Assembly: GCF_020524345.1 (NCBI RefSeq)
Contig: NZ_JAIVLH010000005.1
Coordinates: 1 to 64,000, forward strand
DNA: 64,000 nt
Origin: Metabacillus niabensis
Lineage (GTDB): Bacteria; Bacillota; Bacilli; Bacillales; Bacillaceae
Direction of reading: 5' to 3'
Shown in pieces: positions 36,706-45,702 of this stretch; the stretch's first letter is position 1, and each line of letters starts with the position of its first letter. Below the pieces are notes generated by a model. That model was given only the letters and a program-made list of their open reading frames with translations, was not told the DNA's origin and did no database searches. The position numbers and the translations under genes are program-made.

Positions 36706-37884
36706 ATGATGCAAAATAACTTAAATGCTTTTGTAGAGGAAGAAGTTATATTTGAACCGACCGGAGCTGGTTTGTTAGAGGGATTGGTGTTTGCGGTTAA
36801 GGATGTATTTTCAATTGAAGGTTATAGAAGTGGGGCTGGAAATCCCGGTTGGCTTAAATCTCATGGTGTATCAACATGCCATGCCCCTGTTATTGAAAGG
36901 CTGCTTAGTCATGGGGCAAAACTAAAAGGGACAACACAAACAGATGAATTAATGTATAGCTTAAATGGAGAAAATGCTCATTATGGAACACCTGTTAATC
37001 CGAAGGCTCCAAATCGTATTCCGGGAGGCTCTTCGAGTGGATCGGCTGTTGCTGTCTCAGCCGGAATAAGTGACTTTGCTTTAGGTACTGATACAGGTGG
37101 ATCTGTAAGAATACCTTCGTCCTATTGCGGGATTTATGGATTCCGCCCTTCACATGGTGTGGTTCCTGTTGGAGGTGTCATACCCTTGGCGAAAAGTTTT
37201 GATACAGTCGGATGGATGTCAAAAGATTCGGAGTTATTGTACCGAGTTGGAAAGGTTTTAATTACTGATCAAGAAGAAAAAGGTCTTTTTAAACAGGTGT
37301 TTTATTGTGAGGAAGCATGGAACTTATTGGATGAGCGGTGTAAGGGGGAATTATTAACTGCTGTATCTGTAATCAAAGAAATTTCGCGGCGTGAATGGAT
37401 TACGTTATCGGAGAGTGGACTTGACGAATGGTCAAGTGCATTTCGTATTTTGCAAGGATTAGAGATTTGGGAGGAGCATGGTGATTGGATACGAAAAGAA
37501 AATCCTGCCTTTGGTCCGGGTATACATGAAAGATTTCAGTGGACGAGTACATTAAAACGGTGGGAATGCTCAGAACAAGAGAAACTTCGGGTACAAATTC
37601 GAAAATCCCTTTCAGCTCTCTTAAAAGAAGATGGGGTTATTGTAATCCCGACAGCACCGGGACCAGCACCTTTATTAGATTTGCAAGGTGAAAAAGCAGA
37701 GCGATATCGGGCGAAGATAATGCAGCTTTCCTGCATAGCTGGTTTAGTGGGGTTACCACAAGTAACAGTTCCACTTGCGGAAGTTGATGGTTTACCGATA
37801 GGGTTATCATTTATTGCGAATCATCATCAAGATCTTAAATTATTAAAATGGGTAAATGAGGTTTTTGGAGGGGGAGGGGTATGA
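36706..37884 (+). CDS. Amidase-signature hydrolase in the puc cluster
   Basis: 392 aa, shorter than GatA (about 480). Ser-cisSer-Lys catalytic triad visible: Lys32 in FAVKDVF, and the Ser residues in GGSSSGSAVAVSAG and GTDTGGSVRIPSS. Starts behind AGGAGG. Placed after pucG, whose product is oxalurate. In enteric bacteria the oxalurate cluster hpxWXYZ also contains an amidase-signature protein, so oxalurate hydrolysis is a reasonable prediction; the sequence alone does not prove the substrate. Its end overlaps the next start by 4 bp. Confidence 0.82.
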   Translation: MMQNNLNAFVEEEVIFEPTGAGLLEGLVFAVKDVFSIEGYRSGAGNPGWLKSHGVSTCHAPVIERLLSHGAKLKGTTQTDELMYSLNGENAHYGTPVNPKAPNRIPGGSSSGSAVAVSAGISDFALGTDTGGSVRIPSSYCGIYGFRPSHGVVPVGGVIPLAKSFDTVGWMSKDSELLYRVGKVLITDQEEKGLFKQVFYCEEAWNLLDERCKGELLTAVSVIKEISRREWITLSESGLDEWSSAFRILQGLEIWEEHGDWIRKENPAFGPGIHERFQWTSTLKRWECSEQEKLRVQIRKSLSALLKEDGVIVIPTAPGPAPLLDLQGEKAERYRAKIMQLSCIAGLVGLPQVTVPLAEVDGLPIGLSFIANHHQDLKLLKWVNEVFGGGGV

Positions 37885-38741
37885 AACTAACGACTATTAA
37901 AGTTGATAATGAGGAATTGGCAGCCATTTTATTAGGTCAAAAAGTGATATTAATAAGAGATATAAATGAGATAGCAGGAGAAAATTGGAGTGATAATATT
38001 TTATCCATTCTTCAGTATGGTCAATTATCCCAAATTAAAAGCTGGTATAAGCGTGTTGGAAAGAAGAAAATATCTGAGATGAATCAATTAGCGTTAGACA
38101 GTATTACGTTTGCCCCTCTATACCGTCATCCGGATAAAATCTGGGGAGTTGGTATGAACTACATAGAAAAGGCAATTGAATTATCTGGGAAACCACCTGA
38201 AGAGGAACCAGTTATTTTTATGAAGCCGAATAGTAGTTTAATTGGTCCTGAAGATGATATTTTACTGCCGCAACAATCAACTCTGGTAACAGCAGAAGCT
38301 GAGCTAGCCATTATTATAGGGAAAACATGCAAAAATGTGGAAGAAGCTGATGCTTCTGGAGTGGTGGCAGGTTTTACAACTTCCTTAGATATGACAGCCA
38401 AAGATATTCATGCGAAAAATCCCCGATATATGCAAAGGGCGAAAAGTTTTGATACGTTTTTCAGCTTTGGGCCATATCTTACTACAATAGATGAGGTGAA
38501 AGATGTGAGTAGAATATGTGTTGAGACAAAACTGAATGGTAAAGTTTGTCACGGTAATTTTGTCAATAATATGATGTATTCACCCTGGTGGATAGTTTCG
38601 TTTTTCTCCCAAATTATGACCTTGCATCCAGGTGATGTGATTATGACTGGTACGCCGGGATCTGTTCTGATAAGTGATGGGGATGTGGTGGAATGCAAGA
38701 TTGAAGGGATAGGAGATCTGCGAAATTATAGTTGCAAATAA
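37881..38741 (+). CDS. Fumarylacetoacetate hydrolase (FAH) family protein
   Basis: 286 aa, FAH fold: WGVGMNYIEKAIE, the PVIFMKPNSSLIGPEDDI strand, metal-ligand pattern EAELAIIIG, and GDVIMTGTPGSV near the C-terminus. ATGA overlap with the amidase shows tight coupling. FAH-family enzymes are hydrolases, lyases or decarboxylases of oxo-acids and are often annotated ureidoglycolate lyase. Here a step on ureidoglycolate, oxalurate or a derived oxo-acid is possible; I cannot choose. Confidence 0.82.
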   Translation: MKLTTIKVDNEELAAILLGQKVILIRDINEIAGENWSDNILSILQYGQLSQIKSWYKRVGKKKISEMNQLALDSITFAPLYRHPDKIWGVGMNYIEKAIELSGKPPEEEPVIFMKPNSSLIGPEDDILLPQQSTLVTAEAELAIIIGKTCKNVEEADASGVVAGFTTSLDMTAKDIHAKNPRYMQRAKSFDTFFSFGPYLTTIDEVKDVSRICVETKLNGKVCHGNFVNNMMYSPWWIVSFFSQIMTLHPGDVIMTGTPGSVLISDGDVVECKIEGIGDLRNYSCK

Positions 38742-38752
38742 AATAGAAGAAG

Positions 38753-38800
38753 AGAACAGTTGTTTCGTAATCCGAACGCTGTTCTTTTTTTGTTTTTTAT
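38753..38800 (+). terminator. Terminator of the pucF-FAH run
   Basis: AGAACAG / CTGTTCT stem with inner pairing and a TTTTTTTG tail, 12 bp after the stop. Confidence 0.85.
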
Positions 38801-38811
38801 GTGAGGTTTTA

Positions 38812-38824
38812 TATCAAGGGTTAA
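38812..38824 (+). promoter_or_regulatory. Candidate PucR box upstream of pucI
   Basis: TATCAAGGGTTAA agrees with WWWCNTTGGTTAA at 11 of 13 positions. About 100 bp upstream of the TnrA/GlnR box of the same gene. Confidence 0.4.
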
Positions 38825-38923
38825 ATGTGAACTTTAAAAATTAGTTAAAAGATACAAAAAATAATTAAAAAAACAACAAATTCTCTAATGATTTATAGTG
38901 GTATCTCTATTAAACTATTTGTA

Positions 38924-38940
38924 TGTTATATTTATTTACA
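38924..38940 (+). promoter_or_regulatory. TnrA/GlnR box upstream of pucI
   Basis: TGTTATATTTATTTACA, a perfect match to TGTNAN7TNACA, ending 45 bp before the ATG. The last six bases (TTTACA) could themselves be a -35 element. Confidence 0.7.
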
Positions 38941-38985
38941 TTTGATGTTATGTTTTATGAATAAATGTAGAGTAAAGGAGATAGT

Positions 38986-40359
38986 ATGGAGAAAAATTAT
39001 GATTTAAAGCCAATTCTAATTGAGAAGAATCGAATTTTAGGTCCGAAAGCTTATGTTGCCATGTGGTGGGGAGATGCCGTTATGGTTGGGTCATTTATGT
39101 TAGGTTCAAGTTTAATTCCTCCATTCGGAAAATTAAATTTAACACAAGCCTTTCTTGCATTAATTCTCGCAAATATTCTTGCTGCATTACTGTTTGCATT
39201 AAATGGAAGAGTTGGATGGAAGCACGGTATTCCGATGGTTGTTCAACTTAGATCATCATTCGGACCAACAGGATCAAAAATACCTGCGTTGATGCGGGCA
39301 ATCCCCGCATTGTTCTGGTATGGTGTCCAAAGTTGGCTTGGAGCAATGGCTCTTAATCAAATATTTATGGATATCATCGGGTTCAATAATGTATGGATAT
39401 GGTTCTTCGCATTCCAAGCATTACAAATTTATTTATCCGCAAAAGGTATTAAATCTATAAAGTGGATTGAAGTTGTTGGTTCTGTTGTCATCATGCTAGG
39501 TGTTGTCTATTTAATATTTTTATTTTTATCTACATTTGGTTTTGAAGTTAGTCAGACAGCGAATATTGAGGGGACATGGGGAATACCTTTTTGGCTTGCA
39601 ATGGCTGTGTTAATTGGACAATTCTCTGCATTACTCTTAAATGTATCAGACTATACACGCTATTTTCCGCGTAAAGCTTCAACTGTCACATTTGTTGGAT
39701 CTCATATCGTTGGAATAGTACCTCCAATGATTTTATTACCATTTGTAGGAATACTTGGTGCAGCTGCAGTTGGAATATGGAATCCGGTGGATATCATTTC
39801 TGATCATATATCTAGTTTATTTGCAAGCATTATTATTTTATTATTTATTGCGATTGCTCAGATTACAACAAATTTAGTTGCAAATATTATGCCACCTGTT
39901 CTTGTAGCAATGGATATTTTTAAAATATCTTGGGAAAAGGCTTGTGTAATTGTCGGTATATTAGGAGTATTAACATGTCCATGGTGGATCATGAATGATG
40001 CCACATTCTTACGATTCATATCGATTGTTTCTGCATTTTTAGGTCCTATCTTTGCAGTGATGGTTACCGACTTTTATTTCGTTCATAAAGCAAATTATCA
40101 GGTAAAAAAGCTATATGAAGTGACAAACTTATTTTCTGCCTTCAAAGGTTGGAACCCGGCAGCGCTTATTGCAATAGTGGTTGGAACTTGTTTTTCGTTT
40201 ATCAATGTTGATCTCTCATGGTTATTAGGAATTATCCCTGCAGGTATTGTGTACATCGTTTTAATGAAAGTTTGGATTATGAAGCATGAATCTTATGTAA
40301 GAGAAGGAATGGAACAGAGCTTTAAGGATGCTCCTGAAATAGAGGATCAAGCAGTATAA
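38986..40359 (+). CDS. pucI: NCS1-family permease, probably allantoin
   Basis: 457 aa, about 12 helices. NCS1 marks: AYVAMWWGDAVMVGSFMLG, the ALFWYGVQSWLGAMALNQIF segment, LLNVSDYTRYFPR and ITTNLVANIMPPV. SD AAAGGAG. Located between the allantoate and allantoinase genes and controlled by a TnrA/GlnR box, so allantoin or a related ureide is the expected cargo. Confidence 0.82.
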   Translation: MEKNYDLKPILIEKNRILGPKAYVAMWWGDAVMVGSFMLGSSLIPPFGKLNLTQAFLALILANILAALLFALNGRVGWKHGIPMVVQLRSSFGPTGSKIPALMRAIPALFWYGVQSWLGAMALNQIFMDIIGFNNVWIWFFAFQALQIYLSAKGIKSIKWIEVVGSVVIMLGVVYLIFLFLSTFGFEVSQTANIEGTWGIPFWLAMAVLIGQFSALLLNVSDYTRYFPRKASTVTFVGSHIVGIVPPMILLPFVGILGAAAVGIWNPVDIISDHISSLFASIIILLFIAIAQITTNLVANIMPPVLVAMDIFKISWEKACVIVGILGVLTCPWWIMNDATFLRFISIVSAFLGPIFAVMVTDFYFVHKANYQVKKLYEVTNLFSAFKGWNPAALIAIVVGTCFSFINVDLSWLLGIIPAGIVYIVLMKVWIMKHESYVREGMEQSFKDAPEIEDQAV

Positions 40360-40471
40360 AGATTAAGATGGCTATTTATTAATTGTAGGGATGTTGAGCA
40401 AGTGTTATGTAGATTTTGCTGACCGGAAGGACTTGTACCAGAATTCCAACATATAAATGAAGGAGGAAAAT

Positions 40472-41914
40472 ATGTCTGTAGAGAGAAGTTCTAAGATTAA
40501 TTTAAATCATCATCCAAAATTAAAAAATAAAATCACTATGCCCCATATTTATGTCATATTATTTATTTTTATTGCTTTGGCTTCGATTGCCACCTATTTA
40601 ATTCCAGCTGGTGTCTATGAAAGGATACCTGGTCCTGAGGGCAGGACAACAATTGATCCTCATTCATATCACGCTGTTGAACAGTCACCCATTGGTATAG
40701 TAGATTTTATGACTGCTATACCCAGAGGTTTAGTAGCAGCCGGAGAAGTTGTATTCTTTACATTTATTATTGGCGGTTTATTTGCAGTTATTAAAAAAAC
40801 AGGTTTAATTGAAATCGGTGTAGATAAGCTTACTAGGAGATTCTCAACCAAAAGCATCATGGTTATACCTGTGTTAGTCATCTTATTTGCGACTGTATGT
40901 AGTTTAATAGGAACACAGGAACTAAGTCTAGTATATGTACCTGTCATTCTACCGTTAATGATTGCATTAGGCTACGATTCAATGGTTGCTGTTGCCATTG
41001 CGTTGATAGCAACTACTGCGGGTTTTACAACTGGTTTTCTGAATCCGATAAATACAGGACTTGGACAAAAATTATCTGGTTTACCGGTATTCTCTGGTTT
41101 AGAACTAAGAATAATAGCATTTCTTGTATTTGTTCTGATAGGTGTCGTTTACATTATTCGGTATGCGCAAAAAGTAAAGAAAAATCCAATGGCAAGTCTT
41201 GTTTATGAAGAAGATTCTAAAAAGAGAACACAGTACCGCACAAAATCAGCTTCTACAGAGTACAAGGCTACTTCAAGGCAAAGATTTGCATCTGTTCTCC
41301 TCCTTATATTTTTTGGATTATTAGTATATGGAGTCCTTACTCAAGGTTGGTTTATGTTAGAAATGGCAGGTTTATTCATTGTCATGGGAATTGTTGTTGG
41401 GCGTATATCAGGGTTAACATTTTCAGACATTTGTGAAGGCTTTAATGAAGGGTTTCGTGAAGTGTTAGTTGGGGCATTCATTGTCGGTGTTGCCCGAGCT
41501 GTAGCTGTAGTAATGGAAGATGGTTTAGTAATGGATACAATTGTTAATAGTCTAGGTAACGTTGTAGGTGAATTCCCGGCAGTTTTTAGTGCAATCGGTA
41601 TGTTTATCGTGCAAATGTTATTCAATTTCCTAGTACCTTCCGGAAGTGGTCAAGCATTAGTGACAATGCCAATTATGGCTCCTTTATCAGATTTAATTGG
41701 GGTTACAAGACAAACGGCAGTGTTAGCCTACCAGTTTGGGGATGGTATCGGAAATATATTGTACCCGACTTCTGGATATTTCATGGCAACACTTGCATTA
41801 GCAGGAGTTTCATGGCAAAAATGGGTGCGTTTCTATATGCCGTTATTTTCAATGTGGTTTGTTGTCGCAATAATTTTCTTAATATTCGCTCAAGTGATTC
41901 ATTGGAATGGATAA
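40472..41914 (+). CDS. YfcC-family integral membrane transporter
   Basis: 480 aa from ATG 40472; the frame opens at 40457 but its first codons contain the AAGGAGG SD. About 12 hydrophobic helices. The YfcC/C4-dicarboxylate-carrier-like pattern includes YLIPAGVYERI with a periplasmic loop, a helix pair around TTAGFTTGFLNPINTG, and FLVPSGSGQALVTMPIMAPLSD near the C-terminus. Substrates of this family are poorly known. Its place between pucI and pucH suggests uptake or export of a purine-pathway intermediate. Confidence 0.78.
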   Translation: MSVERSSKINLNHHPKLKNKITMPHIYVILFIFIALASIATYLIPAGVYERIPGPEGRTTIDPHSYHAVEQSPIGIVDFMTAIPRGLVAAGEVVFFTFIIGGLFAVIKKTGLIEIGVDKLTRRFSTKSIMVIPVLVILFATVCSLIGTQELSLVYVPVILPLMIALGYDSMVAVAIALIATTAGFTTGFLNPINTGLGQKLSGLPVFSGLELRIIAFLVFVLIGVVYIIRYAQKVKKNPMASLVYEEDSKKRTQYRTKSASTEYKATSRQRFASVLLLIFFGLLVYGVLTQGWFMLEMAGLFIVMGIVVGRISGLTFSDICEGFNEGFREVLVGAFIVGVARAVAVVMEDGLVMDTIVNSLGNVVGEFPAVFSAIGMFIVQMLFNFLVPSGSGQALVTMPIMAPLSDLIGVTRQTAVLAYQFGDGIGNILYPTSGYFMATLALAGVSWQKWVRFYMPLFSMWFVVAIIFLIFAQVIHWNG

Positions 41915-41946
41915 GTATATAAAAAATTGTAAAGGGAGTTGTTCTT

Positions 41947-43326
41947 ATGGAAAAAATGGACCTTATTATTAAAAACGGAAATGTGGTACTACCCACTGGT
42001 TTAGAACAACTTGATATAGGAATTAAAGATGGATTGATACATATTCTTGGCAAGAATCTATTGAATGAATCGGAAGAAATATGGGATGCTGCAAATCAAT
42101 ACGTTTTTCCAGGTATGATTGATGTCCATGTGCATTTTAGCGAGCCAGGAAGAGAGCATTGGGAAGGGTTTCACACTGGCTCACAAATGATGGCTGCCGG
42201 CGGTTGTACAACATATTTTGATATGCCGTTAAATGGTATTCCTTCTACTGTAACTAAGGAGGCACTATTTGAAAAAGCGAACCTTGGCAATAAAAAGTCT
42301 CTTGTAGATTTTAGTCTATGGGGAGGACTTGTTCCGGGGAATGAAGATGATCTAGAAGCTTTAGCGGAATCAGGAGTAATAGGGTTTAAAGCATTTCTTT
42401 CAACAACTGGTAACAAGGAATTTGAAGCTGTAGATGATATCACTTTACTAAATGGAATGAAGCAGATTGCGAAGCTAGGTAAGGTCTTGGCTCTGCACTC
42501 TGAAAGTGCTGCAATGACAAATTGGCTGAAGGAACAAAAAGAAAAAGAAGGAAAGTTTACTGCGGATGATTATTTGGAAACACGTCCAATTATGGCTGAG
42601 GTAGAGGCCGTACAACGGGCTATTTACTATTCGGAGATCACAGGCTGTCCGCTTCATTTTGTTCATATAAGCTCAGCAGAAGCTATAGAGATCATTCAGC
42701 AAGCTAAAGCAAGAGGGTTAAATATAACAGTTGAAACTTGTCCGCATTATCTGCTTTTTAACCATCAAGATTTAAGAGAACGAGGTACGGTCGCTAAATG
42801 TGCACCTCCTCTTCGTGAAAAAGATGAACAAGAAAAATTAATTAACCTCTTAATCAATCAAAAATTCGATATGATCTCGTCAGATCACTCACCATGTCCT
42901 TATGAATTAAAAGATCCTAAGGTTCATAATTTATTCCAAGCGTGGGGAGGTATTAGTGGCGGTCAGTTTACTCTAATGTCGATAATTGAGTTAGCTGTAA
43001 AATACGATATTCCTTTTGAATCAGTTGCAAAATGGACAGCGCAAAATCCAGCTGAGCGATTTGGGATATCAGATCGAAAAGGTCAAATAAAAGAAGGGAA
43101 AGACGCAGATTTTGCTATTGTTACTTTAGGTAAATCATTTACTGTTACAGAAGAAAATTTTTATGCAAAACATAAGGAGAGTCTTTATTTAGGGCATACA
43201 TTTCCATGTGAAATAACCGTAACTATTAATAGAGGGAATGTGGTCTATGAGAATGGTAGGGGAATGGGGAGTGTTCCGTTTGGGTGTTGGATGAAGCCGG
43301 TTGTAACAGAAAAAATAAGCAATTAG
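41947..43326 (+). CDS. pucH: Allantoinase
   Basis: 459 aa, amidohydrolase (dihydroorotase-like) fold. Zinc ligands in GMIDVHVHFSEPGREHWEGF, the carbamylated Lys in GFKAFLS, further His in LALHSES and FVHISSA, and Asp in SSDHSPCP. Opens the allantoin ring to allantoate, feeding PucF. SD AAAGGGAG. Confidence 0.92.
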   Translation: MEKMDLIIKNGNVVLPTGLEQLDIGIKDGLIHILGKNLLNESEEIWDAANQYVFPGMIDVHVHFSEPGREHWEGFHTGSQMMAAGGCTTYFDMPLNGIPSTVTKEALFEKANLGNKKSLVDFSLWGGLVPGNEDDLEALAESGVIGFKAFLSTTGNKEFEAVDDITLLNGMKQIAKLGKVLALHSESAAMTNWLKEQKEKEGKFTADDYLETRPIMAEVEAVQRAIYYSEITGCPLHFVHISSAEAIEIIQQAKARGLNITVETCPHYLLFNHQDLRERGTVAKCAPPLREKDEQEKLINLLINQKFDMISSDHSPCPYELKDPKVHNLFQAWGGISGGQFTLMSIIELAVKYDIPFESVAKWTAQNPAERFGISDRKGQIKEGKDADFAIVTLGKSFTVTEENFYAKHKESLYLGHTFPCEITVTINRGNVVYENGRGMGSVPFGCWMKPVVTEKISN

Positions 43327-43385
43327 TAGTTGTATGATAAACATATGGGTTTTCATATAAGGTAAGTAGATTGGAGGAACTTAAT

Positions 43386-44966
43386 GTGAGCAAAACAATT
43401 GTTGGATCTAGGTCAATGGTCGTAAGTCCGCATTACTTGGCATCACAAGCAGGAAACACAATTTTAGAAAGAGGCGGGAATGCATTTGATGCAGCAGTAG
43501 CAGTGAGTGCTTGTCTTGCTGTTGTGTACCCGCACATGACCGGTCTCGGAGGAGATTCATTTTGGGTTACATACAGTAAGAGTGAAGAGAAAGTGAGAGT
43601 TTATAATGGAAGTGGTCGAACTGGAATTAACCTGACTCGAGAAGTGTATGAAGGGCAAGAAGCGATACCAACCAGGGGAATCGATAGTGCTATTACGGTT
43701 CCAGGAATGGTGGATAGTTGGGATGCCGTCTTAAAAGAATATGGTAAATTATCATTAGAAGAAGTATTACAACCGGCAATTGATTATGCAGAAAATGGGT
43801 TTCCCCTTTCGCCTGATCAATATGAAAACACTGTAAAGAGAGCGGATATGTTGAAGGAAGATGGAGATATTGCCCGAATATTCTTACCAAATCAGCAGAT
43901 TCCAAAACTATATCAACGATTTATCCAAACAGACTTATCATGTACATTAAAAAAGTTAGCTACAAAAGGTAGAGATGATTTTTACAAAGGAAAGCTGGCA
44001 GAGCTTATTGTCTCAAGCTTAAAAGACAAGGGCAGTCGTTTAACCTTAGATGATTTTTCAAACCATTATGGAGAGTGGACAGATCCAATTACTACCTGTT
44101 ATAGGGGCTATGACGTTTATCAAGCACCCCCAAATTCACAAGGATTTGTAGGGTTAATGGCGCTGAATATTTTAGAAAATTTTGATTTCTCTTTAATTGA
44201 AGAAGGTTCTTACCGTTATTATCATGTATTAGTTGAAGCATTAAAAAGAAGTTTTCAAGATCGTAACAAGCATCTTACAGATCCTCAGTTTTATGATATC
44301 CCATTAGATGGGTTATTAAGCAAATCCTACGGAAAAGAATTGGCAGAAGGGATCAAATTCGACAGAGTGGGTGAAATTGAAACCGAATCAGTTGGAAGTG
44401 ATACAGCTCATGCCGCAGTTATTGATGAGGAAGGAAATGCGGTATCATTTATTCAAAGTCTTTATTTTGAATTTGGATCTGGTATTGTAGCAGGAGATTC
44501 TGGTATTGTTATGCAAAACAGAGGTTCCTTTTTCTCTTTAGATCCTTCTCATGTGAACTGTCTTGAACCGGAAAAAAGGTCATTTCATACGTTAATGCCT
44601 GCGATGGCGTTAAAAGATAAGAAGCCAAGAATCCTTTATGGGACACAAGGTGGGGAAGGTCAACCTCAAACCCAAACGGCGATTCTCACAAGAATGATTG
44701 ATTATGGAATGGATCCTCAATCTGCCATTAGTGCCCCAAGATTTGTATGGGGAAGAACATGGGGACAGCAAACTCAAGAATTAAAAATAGAAGGTCGAGT
44801 AAGCCTGAATGTTTTGGAACAATTATCAAAAGCTGGTCATATTGTCAATAAAGTGGAAGATTTCGATGGGGTAATGGGTCATGCAAATGCGATTTTAATC
44901 GATGATCAAGGGTTTATGCACGGTGGAGTGGATCCTAGAAGTGATGGGGCTGCGGTTGGGAGGTAA
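43386..44966 (+). CDS. Gamma-glutamyltransferase-family Ntn hydrolase, possible oxamate amidohydrolase
   Basis: 526 aa from GTG 43386 (GGAGG at 43374-43378); the frame opens at TTG 43371. GGT-fold proenzyme: RSMVVSPHYLASQAGNTILERGGNAFDAA at the start, GGDSFW, and the self-cleavage/nucleophile Thr in GSDTAHAAVIDEEGNAVSF. No signal peptide, unlike secreted GGTs. The enteric oxamate amidohydrolase HpxW belongs to this family and has a comparable start. In a ureide cluster, after an aminotransferase that makes oxalurate, oxamate hydrolysis is the best guess; a YwrD-like enzyme of unknown substrate is the alternative. Confidence 0.8.
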   Translation: MSKTIVGSRSMVVSPHYLASQAGNTILERGGNAFDAAVAVSACLAVVYPHMTGLGGDSFWVTYSKSEEKVRVYNGSGRTGINLTREVYEGQEAIPTRGIDSAITVPGMVDSWDAVLKEYGKLSLEEVLQPAIDYAENGFPLSPDQYENTVKRADMLKEDGDIARIFLPNQQIPKLYQRFIQTDLSCTLKKLATKGRDDFYKGKLAELIVSSLKDKGSRLTLDDFSNHYGEWTDPITTCYRGYDVYQAPPNSQGFVGLMALNILENFDFSLIEEGSYRYYHVLVEALKRSFQDRNKHLTDPQFYDIPLDGLLSKSYGKELAEGIKFDRVGEIETESVGSDTAHAAVIDEEGNAVSFIQSLYFEFGSGIVAGDSGIVMQNRGSFFSLDPSHVNCLEPEKRSFHTLMPAMALKDKKPRILYGTQGGEGQPQTQTAILTRMIDYGMDPQSAISAPRFVWGRTWGQQTQELKIEGRVSLNVLEQLSKAGHIVNKVEDFDGVMGHANAILIDDQGFMHGGVDPRSDGAAVGR

Positions 44967-44977
44967 GGGTTATGAAG

Positions 44978-45096
44978 GTTTTGTCGAAAAATGACTAATC
45001 GAAGATAAATTTTAAAAATCGAAGATATATCTCCATAATCGATGATAAAACCCTAAAATCGAAAATAAAACTTCATAATCGAAGATAAAATTTTTG
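44978..45096. repeat. Array of five 20-bp tandem units (AATCGAAGATAAA type)
   Basis: After TTTTGTCGAAAAATGACTA the motif AATCGAAGATAAA recurs with an exact 20-bp period: GA[A/T][G/A]ATA begins at 45001, 45021, 45041, 45061 and 45081, with seven variable bases between cores. It starts 12 bp after the gamma-glutamyltransferase-family stop. A homologous array with the same leader lies at 57865-57996. Confidence 0.8.
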
Positions 45097-45194
45097 AACA
45101 GCTAAGAAGAGGGCATTCACTTTCACTTTTACTTTTATCTCTTTCCTATTATCATTATACTTAAATTATATGATGGTTAAAGGATGGGTTTTTA

Positions 45195-45644
45195 GTGAAA
45201 ATAGATCACATTGATAGAAAAATACTAGAGCTTCTCACGGTAAATGGCAGGATGTCTTATTCCGATATAGGGAAGGAACTTGAGTTATCAAGAGTTTCTG
45301 TCCGTGAACGTGTAAATCAACTGATAAAACATGACGTGATTGAAAAATTCAGTGTTGTGATCAATTCGGAAAAAATGGGGAAAAATGTTTCGGCTTTTTT
45401 TGAAGTGGATTGTGAACCAGCTTATTTGGTTGAAGTTGCCCAAAAGCTTGCGGACAACCCATGTGTGTCCAGTTGTTATCAAATGACAGGACCAAGTACA
45501 TTACATATGCACGTATTGGTTGATGATTTCGAGGCATTAGAGAAGTTTATCAATAGTGAGTTATATGCACTTGAAGGAATCACAAGGGTTGAAAGTCATA
45601 TTTTACTTAGGCGTTTTAAAAGCAGAAGTGGCATGAAATTATAA
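45195..45644 (+). CDS. Lrp/AsnC-family transcriptional regulator
   Basis: 149 aa. N-terminal HTH (IDRKILELLTVNGRMSYSDIGKELELSRVSVRERVNQL) and C-terminal RAM ligand domain with CYQMTGPSTLHMHV. SD AAAGGATGG upstream. Stands alone behind the ureide genes; an amino acid or ureide product could be its ligand. Own terminator follows. Confidence 0.9.
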   Translation: MKIDHIDRKILELLTVNGRMSYSDIGKELELSRVSVRERVNQLIKHDVIEKFSVVINSEKMGKNVSAFFEVDCEPAYLVEVAQKLADNPCVSSCYQMTGPSTLHMHVLVDDFEALEKFINSELYALEGITRVESHILLRRFKSRSGMKL

Positions 45645-45658
45645 AAAAGTGTGTAGTG

Positions 45659-45702
45659 GAGAATGCGGGTAAATTGATTCCATTGGCATTCTCTTTTTAT
45701 TT
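45659..45702 (+). terminator. Terminator after the Lrp gene
   Basis: GAGAATGC / GCATTCTC stem with a 19-nt loop and a TTTTTATTTT tail. Confidence 0.78.

Noticed and set aside
44978-45096. CRISPR-like array
   Set aside because: The conserved core is about 13 bp with 7-bp variable parts, units are degenerate, and there are no cas genes. The spacing is far too short for CRISPR spacers.
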